Part shown: positions 1 through 4,749 of the stretch, one piece after another | Numbering within the stretch: position 1 is the stretch's first letter | How the letters are laid out: each line of letters opens with the position of its first letter | DNA from: Anderseniella sp051010195 | GTDB taxonomy: Bacteria; Pseudomonadota; Alphaproteobacteria; Rhizobiales; Aestuariivirgaceae | Direction: 5' to 3' | Length of the DNA: 5,024 nucleotides | Assembly (NCBI GenBank): GCA_051010195.1 | Contig: JBPCVV010000233.1 | Span: 1 to 5,024, forward strand | Translations under genes and position numbers: made by a program | Notes under the pieces: generated by a model | The model's input: the letters and a program-made list of their open reading frames with translations, nothing else | What the model was told of the DNA's origin: nothing | Databases searched by the model: none

Positions 1-143
1 TAAAGAAAATCGGCCAGTCGGCGCGCGAGGAAATTAGCGAGACGATTGGCCAGAAAGCCCATCTTTTCCTGTTTGTGAAAGTACGCGAGAAGTGGGCAGA
101 CGACCCTGAGCGGCTGCGCATGATGGGCCTGGAACCCCGCTAA
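1..143 (+). CDS. era: GTPase Era, C-terminal end (partial)
   Basis: This is the 3' end of a gene that begins before the window. The frame starts at base 3 and gives 46 residues before the TAA at 141-143. The residues run KKIGQSAREEIS...GQKAHLFLFVKVREKW...DDPERLRMMGLEPR, which matches the C-terminal KH domain of Era. The family signature is a lysine/isoleucine/glycine helix, then a strand ending L-F-V-K-V-R-x-x-W, then a short tail with a Met-Gly-Leu-Glu type ending. Era binds the 3' end of 16S rRNA through this domain and helps mature the 30S subunit at the membrane face. The GTPase domain lies outside the window. Era directly upstream of RecO is a common bacterial arrangement and supports the call. 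Confidence 0.93.
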   Translation, partial: KKIGQSAREEISETIGQKAHLFLFVKVREKWADDPERLRMMGLEPR

Positions 144-162
144 TCTCCGGCTGCTGCGAGGT

Positions 163-190
163 TTGCCTGAATCAAGCCAGTGCTTTAAAT
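163..190 (+). promoter_or_regulatory. Possible weak promoter in the era-recO gap
   Basis: The 131-base gap between the era stop and the recO start is AT-richer than its surroundings, mainly at 182-216. A TTGCCT at 163-168 and a TTAAAT at 185-190, 16 bases apart, each match four of six bases of the sigma-70 consensus. That could let recO be transcribed independently of era. Matches of this quality occur by chance, and no other signal supports it, so read-through from era is equally possible. Confidence 0.2.
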
Positions 191-262
191 TACTGTTATT
201 GCTGATTTTTGTTAATGGGTCCTGACCCTGGAATTCGAATGGGGATCAGCGTGATACACCAC

Positions 263-268
263 AGGTGA
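263..268 (+). promoter_or_regulatory. recO ribosome binding site (decides the start)
   Basis: AGGTGA lies six bases before the ATG at 275 but directly abuts the upstream in-frame ATG at 269, leaving no spacing. A ribosome positioned here would therefore start at 275. The resulting N-terminus, MEW, also agrees with the usual beginning of alphaproteobacterial RecO. The GGTG at 264-267 could pair with CACC at 257-260 across three bases, which is too weak to treat as regulation. Confidence 0.75.
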
Positions 269-274
269 ATGCAA

Positions 275-997
275 ATGGAATGGCAAGGCGACGGTCTCAT
301 TCTGAATACTCGCAAGCACGGTGAAAATTCGGCGATAATCGATGTGCTGACCCGGGAAAAAGGCCGCCATATGGGCCTGGTCCGGGGTGGTCGGTCGCGA
401 ACCATGCGACCGGTGCTGCAGGCGGGAAACATGGTGCATGTGGTCTGGCGCGCCCGTCTTGAAGACCATCTCGGCGCTTTTGCCGTCGAGCCTCACCAGA
501 TGATTGTGGCCGGGATTATCGATGATGTTCATCGTCTGGCCGGGCTGACAACAATCACCACCCTGGCCAGCCTGCTGCCGGAGAGGGAACCCCATCCGCG
601 CATCTACGATGCCTCGCTGTTGTTGATCGAGCATCTGCAGGATGACGCTATCTGGCCGGCTGTTCTGGTGAAGTGGGAAATGGGGCTGCTTGAGGAACTG
701 GGTTTCGGGCTGGATCTCACCAGATGCGCCGTCAGCGGTGAAACGGCCGATCTGACACATGTCTCGCCACGCACGGGCAGGGCCGTGTGTGCGCGCGAAG
801 CCGAACCATGGAAGGACAAGCTGCTGGCGCTGCCGCCATTTGTGACCGGAAAATCCGGCGGTGCGTCAAATGCGGAGATCGTGCAGGGATTGAAACTGAC
901 CGGACATTTTCTCGCCCGGCACGTTTTAGAGCCGCGCGGTGTTTCGGCCCCTGAGCAGCGCTTGCGCATCTTGCGCTGGCTTGACCAAGACGATTGA
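275..997 (+). CDS. recO: DNA repair protein RecO
   Basis: A 240-residue protein of normal RecO length. RecO works with RecR and RecF to load RecA on SSB-coated single-stranded DNA at gaps and to anneal complementary strands. The N-terminal OB-fold, about residues 1-80, starts MEWQGDGLILNTRKHGE and contains the typical G-L-V-R-G-G-R-S-R segment at 35-42, followed by M-R-P-V-L-Q and a W-R-A-R-L strand. A helical region follows, with E-L-G-F-G-L-D-L near 141-148. A C-A-V-S-G...V-S-P-R-T-G-R-A-V-C segment at 151-172 sits where zinc-containing RecO proteins have their cysteines. Only two cysteines, C151 and C172, are present, so a full four-cysteine site is not formed. The start at 275 is chosen over 269 because of ribosome-site spacing and family N-terminus. 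It ends 105 bases before the next gene. Confidence 0.95.
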   Translation: MEWQGDGLILNTRKHGENSAIIDVLTREKGRHMGLVRGGRSRTMRPVLQAGNMVHVVWRARLEDHLGAFAVEPHQMIVAGIIDDVHRLAGLTTITTLASLLPEREPHPRIYDASLLLIEHLQDDAIWPAVLVKWEMGLLEELGFGLDLTRCAVSGETADLTHVSPRTGRAVCAREAEPWKDKLLALPPFVTGKSGGASNAEIVQGLKLTGHFLARHVLEPRGVSAPEQRLRILRWLDQDD

Positions 998-1038
998 CAC
1001 AGGACGCTGCTGGCAGGCGGTGCGCACAATTCGTCTCA

Positions 1039-1066
1039 TTGCCGAAACCTGATCCGGTGTTACAAA
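1039..1066 (+). promoter_or_regulatory. Possible promoter for mce-DUF1467
   Basis: In the 105-base gap after recO, TTGCCG at 1039-1044 and TACAAA at 1061-1066 are separated by 16 bases, each matching four of six consensus positions. The gap and the change of function from DNA repair to acyl-CoA metabolism make a separate promoter plausible. The ribosome site for the gene is AGGGAG at 1088-1093, nine bases before the ATG. The promoter itself is a weak pattern match only. Confidence 0.25.
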
Positions 1067-1102
1067 GGCCCGGTTGATTGGCTTTGCAGGGAGTTAGAAG
1101 CG

Positions 1103-1507
1103 ATGCTTGGACGTCTCAACCATGTTGCGATTGCCGTGCCTGATCTGAAGGCCGGGTGTCAGGTCTACAAGGCAATGCTTGGCGCTACAGTGTCAGAGCC
1201 GCAGGCTGAACCTGATCACGGTGTAACGGTCGTTTTTGTCGAACTTCCCAACACGAAGATCGAGTTGCTGGAGCCGCTCGGTGAAAATTCACCGATACAG
1301 GCGTTTCTGGACAAGAGCCCGGCAGGCGGTATTCATCACGTGTGCTATGAGGTGGAAGACATAATTGCGGCGCGCGATCATCTGAAACAGGAAGGCGCGC
1401 GCGTGCTCGGTGACGGTGAGCCGAAGATCGGCGCGCACGGCAAGCCGGTGCTGTTTCTGCACCCGAAGGATTTCTGCGGAACGCTGGTCGAGTTGGAGCA
1501 GGCCTGA
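1103..1507 (+). CDS. mce: Methylmalonyl-CoA epimerase
   Basis: A 134-residue member of the vicinal oxygen chelate fold, the usual size for methylmalonyl-CoA epimerase. The enzyme interconverts (2S)- and (2R)-methylmalonyl-CoA, linking propionyl-CoA carboxylase to the B12-dependent mutase and hence to succinyl-CoA. Two beta-alpha-beta-beta-beta repeats are visible: the first begins L-N-H-V-A-I-A-V (H7) and carries K-I-E-L-L-E-P (E54). The second begins G-G-I-H-H-V-C-Y-E-V (H79) and ends G-T-L-V-E-L-E-Q (E130). By alignment of the two repeats, H7, E54, H79 and E130 sit at the four metal-ligand positions of this fold. The G-x-H-G-K-P-V-L-F-L-H-P-K segment at 110-122 is also typical of the family. 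The stop overlaps the next start (TGATG), indicating co-translation. A glyoxalase of another specificity is less likely given the length and motifs. Confidence 0.93.
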   Translation: MLGRLNHVAIAVPDLKAGCQVYKAMLGATVSEPQAEPDHGVTVVFVELPNTKIELLEPLGENSPIQAFLDKSPAGGIHHVCYEVEDIIAARDHLKQEGARVLGDGEPKIGAHGKPVLFLHPKDFCGTLVELEQA

Positions 1508-1788
1508 TGATCGTCGATTTCTTCACCGGATTTGCCGTTTACTTCATCATCTGGTGGCTGGTGCTTTTTACCGTGCTGCCGTTCGGTGTGAAGTCTGCGC
1601 ATGAGGAAGGAACCGTGGTCGAGCAGGGCCATGAGCGGGCAGCCCCGTTACGGCCGCGGCTTTTCAACAAGTTCGTGGTGACGTCTGTTATCGCCTTGTT
1701 TTTCTATGGTTTTTATTACTGGCTGGTCTATTACAGCGGCGTTTCGCTGGATGATTTCCCGTTCATGCCTGATCTGCCCAAAGTGTAG
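1507..1788 (+). CDS. DUF1467 family small membrane protein
   Basis: A 93-residue protein with two hydrophobic helices, about residues 4-26 and 56-77, joined by a polar segment with acidic and basic residues (A-H-E-E-G...H-E-R-A-A-P-L-R-P-R). The pattern F-x-I-I-W-W-L-V-L-F-x-V-L-P-F-G-V-K at the first helix and an F-x-Y-W-L-V-Y-Y-x-G second helix fit the DUF1467 family of alphaproteobacterial predicted secreted or membrane proteins. Its function is unknown. With both ends short, it is probably a two-pass inner-membrane protein. The ATG shares one base with the mce stop, and GGAG at 1495-1498 gives an eight-base spacing, so it is translated with mce. The neighbour suggests, but does not prove, a link to propionate or acyl-CoA metabolism. 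A hairpin lies 33 bases after the stop. Confidence 0.85.
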   Translation: MIVDFFTGFAVYFIIWWLVLFTVLPFGVKSAHEEGTVVEQGHERAAPLRPRLFNKFVVTSVIALFFYGFYYWLVYYSGVSLDDFPFMPDLPKV

Positions 1789-1821
1789 GGCTTTGTACCC
1801 CGCACAGACGCGAAACAAAAA

Positions 1822-1844
1822 AAGACAGGGCGGAACCCTGTCTT
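1822..1844. terminator. Terminator-like hairpin after the DUF1467 gene
   Basis: A perfect nine-base stem (AAGACAGGG / CCCTGTCTT) closes a five-base loop, CGGAA. On the + strand, which would end mce-DUF1467, the stem is followed by TTACACAT-like sequence and has almost no T-run. On the minus strand the same stem is followed by a run of seven T, then GTTT, the classic intrinsic terminator form. It may work in both directions, but the sequence favours leftward transcripts. The stem call is firm; the direction of function is uncertain. Confidence 0.7.
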
Positions 1845-1872
1845 ACACATAACTCTGTGTGCTTGCTATTAC
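1843..1872 (+). promoter_or_regulatory. Possible promoter just after the terminator hairpin
   Basis: TTACAC at 1843-1848 and TATTAC at 1867-1872, 18 bases apart, each match four of six sigma-70 consensus bases. A transcript starting near 1880 would begin at the CGGGC stem and CCTCCCC loop and include the whole structured region before proS. The match is weak. A competing -10-like TAAAAT lies further down, at 2040-2045. Confidence 0.2.
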
Positions 1873-1884
1873 ATCGCCCGATAA

Positions 1885-1913
1885 CGGGCGTTTCCTCCCC
1901 AGACCTGGGCCCG
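1885..1913 (+). ncRNA. Possible anti-Shine-Dalgarno stem-loop / sRNA 5' domain
   Basis: CGGGC (1885-1889) can pair with GCCCG (1909-1913), leaving a 19-base loop that contains TTTCCTCCCC, which is complementary to Shine-Dalgarno sequences. Exposed CCTCCC-type loops in GC stems are a hallmark of several alphaproteobacterial small RNA families, such as the alpha-r14-like and CCUCCUCCC-motif RNAs. I infer resemblance only; family membership was not tested. The stem competes with the perfect CGCCCG/CGGGCG hairpin at 1875-1890, and no T-tailed terminator is visible downstream on the + strand, which argues against a discrete small RNA. Confidence 0.22.
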
Positions 1914-1970
1914 GCGGTTGCATTACCTGCAACTCTGGTTGGGGAGATGACACAAACTTTTGAACTTGTC

Positions 1971-2005
1971 CAGTCACTTTGTCGCACCTTTGCGAAAAGT
2001 GACTG
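1971..2005. repeat. Perfect long hairpin (15 paired positions)
   Basis: CAGTCACTTT (1971-1980) is the exact complement of AAAGTGACTG (1996-2005). Inside, TCGCA (1982-1986) pairs with TGCGA (1991-1995) around a CCTT loop, leaving only G1981 bulged. This is the strongest secondary structure in the window. Neither side is followed by a T-run, so it is not an intrinsic terminator. It sits within the loop closed by 1930-1938/2024-2032, suggesting one folded RNA domain or a protein-binding palindrome. Confidence 0.8.
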
Positions 2006-2039
2006 CGGGTGCCAATCTCGCTGCCAGAGTTGTCCTTTG

Positions 2040-2045
2040 TAAAAT
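2040..2045 (+). promoter_or_regulatory. Possible -10 element for proS
   Basis: TAAAAT matches five of six bases of the sigma-70 -10 consensus and lies 78 bases before the proS start codon. The bases 17 upstream (CTCGCT at 2017-2022) make a poor -35, and no extended -10 TG is correctly placed. If used, transcription would start near 2052 and would exclude most of the structured region from the proS leader. Confidence 0.22.
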
Positions 2046-2112
2046 CTCGATTGATGCACTATGAACAGCAACTCTTTGTGTGGGGTTGCAGCGGCGCGGC
2101 CTTATTGTTTTC

Positions 2113-2116
2113 AGGG
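2113..2116 (+). promoter_or_regulatory. proS ribosome binding site (decides the start)
   Basis: AGGG ends seven bases before the ATG at 2124. The alternative in-frame ATG at 2061, which would add 21 residues, has no purine-rich site before it. The extension is also unlike the family, whose members begin at M-R-L-S-x-Y-F-L-P. Confidence 0.75.
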
Positions 2117-2123
2117 CATTCAG

Positions 2124-3446
2124 ATGAGACTTAGCAAGTATTTCCTTCCCATCCTTCGCGACGATCCCAAGGAAGCAGAGATTGTTTCCCACCGCCTGAT
2201 GCTGCGCGCAGGCATGATCCGTCAGGAAAGCGCCGGTATCTATTCCTGGCTGCCGCTGGGCTACAAGGTGCTGCGCAATATCGAGCGCATCGTGCGCGAA
2301 GAACAGAACCGGGCAGGGGCAATTGAAGTTCTGATGCCGACAATCCAGTCAGCCGACCTGTGGCGCAAATCGGGCCGTTATGATGACTACGGCAAGGAGA
2401 TGCTGCGCATTACCGACCGTCATGACCGCGACATGCTGTTCGGTCCCACCAATGAAGAGATGATCACCGACATCTTCCGCGCCGGTGTGCAGTCATACAA
2501 GGATGTGCCGCGCAACCTCTACCATATCCAGTGGAAGTTTCGCGACGAGGTGCGGCCGCGGTTCGGCATCATGCGCGGCCGCGAGTTCCTGATGAAAGAC
2601 GCCTATTCGTTTGACCTTTCGGCGGAGGCGGGCCGTCACTCCTACAACAAGATGTTCGTGTCATATCTGCGCACATTTGCGCGCATGGGGCTGAAGGCCA
2701 TACCAATGCGGGCCGAAACCGGGCCGATAGGCGGCGACATGAGCCATGAATTTCTCATTCTGGCCGACACGGGAGAATCGGAAGTGTTCTTTGACAGCGC
2801 ATTTCATGATTTCGACTGGTCAGCCTTCGAGATCGACTACGACAATGTTGAGGCGGTTGCAGAAGTGGTGCAGGAGTTTACATCCAAATATGCCGCGTCA
2901 GACGAAATGCATGACCTGGCCGCTTTTGAAGAACTGCCCGAGGCAAGGCGGGTGAGTGGTCGTGGCATCGAGGTCGGTCACATTTTCTTCTTCGGCGACA
3001 AGTATGCAAAACCGCTCGGCTGCCAGGTGCAGGGGCCAGACGGCAAACCGGTGACCATCCAGTCAGGATCGTACGGTGTCGGTGTATCGCGTCTGGTCGG
3101 CGGTATCATCGAGGCAAGCCATGACGAGGCCGGCATCATCTGGCCGGAAGCGGTGGCGCCGTTCCGTATCGGGTTGATCAACCTCAAGTCAGGCGACGCT
3201 GAAACCGATGCCGCCTGCGACAAGCTTTATGGTGTGTTTCAGGCTCAGGGCAATGAAGTGCTCTATGACGACACCGACAATCGCGCGGGCGGCAAATTTG
3301 CCGCCATGGACCTGATCGGTATTCCGTGGCAGGTAATCATCGGTCCGCGCGGTCTCAAGCAGGGCAATGCCGAATTGAAGAATCGCGCTACTGGTGAACG
3401 TGAAGAGATTTCCATTGAAGCGCTTGCCACGCGTTTTGCCAACTGA
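2124..3446 (+). CDS. proS: Prolyl-tRNA synthetase, compact alphaproteobacterial type
   Basis: A 440-residue class II aminoacyl-tRNA synthetase that attaches proline to tRNA-Pro in the cytoplasm. It begins MRLSKYFLPILRDDPKEAE, followed by the S-H-x-L-M-L-R-A-G-M-I-R-Q segment typical of ProS. Motif 1 covers about 45-72, G-P-T-N-E-E lies at 107-112, motif 2 runs 133-163 (W-K-F-R-D-E-V-R-P-R-F-G) and motif 3 is G-S-Y-G-V-G-V-S-R-L at 315-324 with the ATP-binding arginine R323. The anticodon-binding domain occupies about 347-440 (D-D-T-D-N-R-A-G-G-K-F at 382-392). Only about 75 residues separate the catalytic halves, so the roughly 180-residue editing insertion of E. coli-type ProS (about 570 residues) is absent. 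This is normal for alphaproteobacteria. Alanine mischarging must then be cleared by a separate editing protein. The lolC/E start lies 34 bases downstream. Confidence 0.97.
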   Translation: MRLSKYFLPILRDDPKEAEIVSHRLMLRAGMIRQESAGIYSWLPLGYKVLRNIERIVREEQNRAGAIEVLMPTIQSADLWRKSGRYDDYGKEMLRITDRHDRDMLFGPTNEEMITDIFRAGVQSYKDVPRNLYHIQWKFRDEVRPRFGIMRGREFLMKDAYSFDLSAEAGRHSYNKMFVSYLRTFARMGLKAIPMRAETGPIGGDMSHEFLILADTGESEVFFDSAFHDFDWSAFEIDYDNVEAVAEVVQEFTSKYAASDEMHDLAAFEELPEARRVSGRGIEVGHIFFFGDKYAKPLGCQVQGPDGKPVTIQSGSYGVGVSRLVGGIIEASHDEAGIIWPEAVAPFRIGLINLKSGDAETDAACDKLYGVFQAQGNEVLYDDTDNRAGGKFAAMDLIGIPWQVIIGPRGLKQGNAELKNRATGEREEISIEALATRFAN

Positions 3447-3468
3447 CCAACAAGCTTCAACCAACAAG
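3446..3468 (+). repeat. Short direct repeat between proS and lolC/E
   Basis: ACCAACAAG occurs at 3446-3454 and again at 3460-3468, a 14-base period. The first copy overlaps the last base of the proS stop. It looks like a small slippage duplication. The ribosome site for the next gene is weak: a GGA at 3471-3473, seven bases before the ATG. Nothing suggests a terminator here, so proS and lolC/E are probably co-transcribed. Confidence 0.6.
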
Positions 3469-3480
3469 ATGGATTGACTT

Positions 3481-4749
3481 ATGGCTCAAACCGACACCGC
3501 GCCGTTTTCCGCCCACGAGCGCATGATTGCCTTCCGCTACCTGCGCGCGCGCCGCAAGGAGGGGTTCATCTCGGTGATTGCAGGGTTCTCGTTCCTGGGT
3601 ATTCTGCTGGGCGTGGCAACCCTCATCATTGTCATGGCGGTGATGAACGGGTTCCGCACCGAGCTTTTGAACAAGGTGCTGGGGTTCAACGGCCATTCCA
3701 TGGTGTACTCGTCTACCGGAGCGCCGATACCTGATTTCAGATCGCGGGCCGCCATCCTGGCCAACACGCCGGGTGTGGTCCGGGCCATGCCGTTTACCGA
3801 AGGCCAGGCCATGGCGTCGTCCAGACGCACGTCCACCGGGGTCCTGGTGCGCGGGCTGGAACTGGAAAACCTGGTCAAACTGTCCAGCGTCGTGAACGAC
3901 AAGCTGCGCGGGTCGCTCGACAAGTTCGATGAACGCAACGGTGTCGCGGTCGGCTACAGGCTGGCCTGGAAACATGGCCTCAGCGTCGGCGACCAGATCA
4001 CCCTTGTGTCGCCTGAGGGACCTACCACGATATTCGGCTCGGCGCCGCGTATCAGATCGTTCCCGATCGTCGCCACCTTTGAAATCGGCATGTCGGAGTA
4101 TGACAGCTCGGTCATCTACATGCCGATGAGCGAGGCCCAGGACTTCTTCGCCCAGGAAGATGGCGCCAGCGCCATCGAAGTGATGGTGGAAGATCCCGAC
4201 AAGATCGACGAAATGATCCCTGCCATGAAGAAGAGCGCCGGTGAGGACCTGCAGTTCGTGACCTGGAAAACCTCGAACAAGACATTCTTCAATGCGCTGC
4301 AGGTGGAACGCAATGTCATGTTCGTGATCCTGACTCTGATTATCCTTGTGGCCGCCCTAAACATCATTTCCGGCCTCATCATGCTGGTGAAGGACAAGGG
4401 CAAGGATATTGCCATCCTGCGCACCATGGGTGCGACGCGGGGGTCCATTCAGCGGATATTTTTCATGACCGGTGCAGCCATCGGTATTGCCGGTACAATT
4501 GCGGGCATAATTGTCGGGGTGGCGGTATGTCTGAACATAGAAAACATCAGGCAGGGGCTGTCGTGGCTATCCGGCACACAGCTGTTTCCGCCGGAGCTTT
4601 ACTACCTGTCACGCATGCCGGCGGAGATGAATGTCAACGAAACAATCATGATTGCGCTGATGGCGATGGGGCTGGCGTTTCTGGCCACCATCTATCCGGC
4701 CCGACGGGCGGCCAAGCTCGATCCGGTAGAGGCGCTGCGCTATGAATGA
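3481..4749 (+). CDS. lolC: Lipoprotein-releasing ABC transporter permease LolC/E
   Basis: A 422-residue inner-membrane permease of the LolCDE system, which extracts outer-membrane lipoproteins from the inner membrane and passes them to periplasmic LolA. The N-terminus (A-H-E-R-M-I-A-F-R-Y-L-R-A-R-R-K-E-G-F-I-S) is cytoplasmic. TM1 lies at about 29-55, ending V-M-N-G-F. A large periplasmic domain spans 56-277, TM2 278-303, TM3 328-352 and TM4 387-405. The cytoplasmic loop K-D-K-G-K-D-I-A-I-L-R-T-M-G-A-T at 304-319 is the LolD-coupling segment, and the C-terminus Y-P-A-R-R-A-A-K-L-D-P-V-E-A-L-R-Y-E is the family signature. Residues about 178-195 (P-E-G-P-T-T-I-F-G-S-A-P-R-I-R) resemble the LolC hook that contacts LolA. 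LolD follows directly, so this is probably the single LolC/E hybrid acting as a homodimer; a separate lolE elsewhere cannot be excluded. Confidence 0.94.
   Translation: MAQTDTAPFSAHERMIAFRYLRARRKEGFISVIAGFSFLGILLGVATLIIVMAVMNGFRTELLNKVLGFNGHSMVYSSTGAPIPDFRSRAAILANTPGVVRAMPFTEGQAMASSRRTSTGVLVRGLELENLVKLSSVVNDKLRGSLDKFDERNGVAVGYRLAWKHGLSVGDQITLVSPEGPTTIFGSAPRIRSFPIVATFEIGMSEYDSSVIYMPMSEAQDFFAQEDGASAIEVMVEDPDKIDEMIPAMKKSAGEDLQFVTWKTSNKTFFNALQVERNVMFVILTLIILVAALNIISGLIMLVKDKGKDIAILRTMGATRGSIQRIFFMTGAAIGIAGTIAGIIVGVAVCLNIENIRQGLSWLSGTQLFPPELYYLSRMPAEMNVNETIMIALMAMGLAFLATIYPARRAAKLDPVEALRYE

Larger units (their letters stand above)
1895..2075 (+). promoter_or_regulatory. Structured leader candidate upstream of proS
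   Basis: Several long-range complementarities overlap. CTCCCCA (1895-1901) matches TGGGGAG (1940-1946) over seven bases. CAACTCTGG (1930-1938) pairs with CCAGAGTTG (2024-2032) over nine, extendable by a G-U pair at each end on the + strand only. The 2026-2032 half can instead pair with a second CAACTCT at 2069-2075. TGCAAC (1928-1933) can alternatively pair with GTTGCA at 1917-1922. Such mutually exclusive helices are how leader-based switches are built. The downstream gene is proS, so control of prolyl-tRNA synthetase is the natural guess. No ligand-binding motif, proline-codon leader peptide or T-box was recognised. Confidence 0.4.
1789..2123. other. 335-base intergenic region before proS
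   Basis: This is the only gap over 300 bases in the window. From left to right it holds a terminator-like hairpin (1822-1844), a small ACACA/TGTGT stem (1845-1860), a perfect CGCCCG/CGGGCG hairpin (1875-1890), a pyrimidine CCTCCCC stretch (1894-1900), a GTTGCA/TGCAAC hairpin (1917-1933), a long hairpin (1971-2005), and repeated copies of CAACTCT or its complement. No convincing protein gene is present on either strand. I do not recognise a tRNA, tmRNA, RNase P, SRP RNA or named riboswitch in it. The density of inverted repeats is far above that of the other gaps in this window. Confidence 0.8.

Noticed and set aside
221..250. A TTCGAAT segment resembling a tRNA T-arm
   Set aside because: There is no acceptor, D- or anticodon stem around it, and the flanking bases do not form a T-stem.
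269..274. RecO start at the ATG at 269
   Set aside because: The AGGTGA abuts this ATG with no spacing. The ATG at 275 has proper spacing and gives the usual MEW start.
212..760. A 182-residue ORF antisense to recO
   Set aside because: It is a shadow of the recO coding frame, with low-complexity His/Gln/Pro-rich sequence and no domain.
1857..2042. A 61-codon + strand ORF starting at GTG 1857
   Set aside because: It has no ribosome site at 1857 and reads through the hairpins with no family resemblance. Only its 3' part, from ATG 1947, is mentioned as a weak leader-peptide idea.
1845..2060. A known structural RNA (6S, SRP, RNase P, tmRNA, cobalamin riboswitch)
   Set aside because: Both strands were read for the conserved cores, such as the SRP tetraloop region, the RNase P P4 motif, the tmRNA T-arm and the B12 box. 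None was found; GGGGAGGAAACG on the minus strand only superficially resembles the RNase P motif.
1763..2071. A 102-residue minus-strand ORF across the gap before proS
   Set aside because: It runs through the terminator hairpin and into the end of the DUF1467 gene, has no recognisable domain and no ribosome site, and its composition follows the inverted repeats. Treated as chance.
2061..2123. A 21-residue N-terminal extension of ProS
   Set aside because: There is no ribosome site before 2061, the extension is not seen in the family, and MRLSKYF at 2124 has a well-placed AGGG.
3457..3975. A 172-residue ORF antisense to lolC/E
   Set aside because: It lies fully opposite a clear gene, is rich in His, Arg and Gly as expected from GC-rich antisense frames, and has no recognisable motif.
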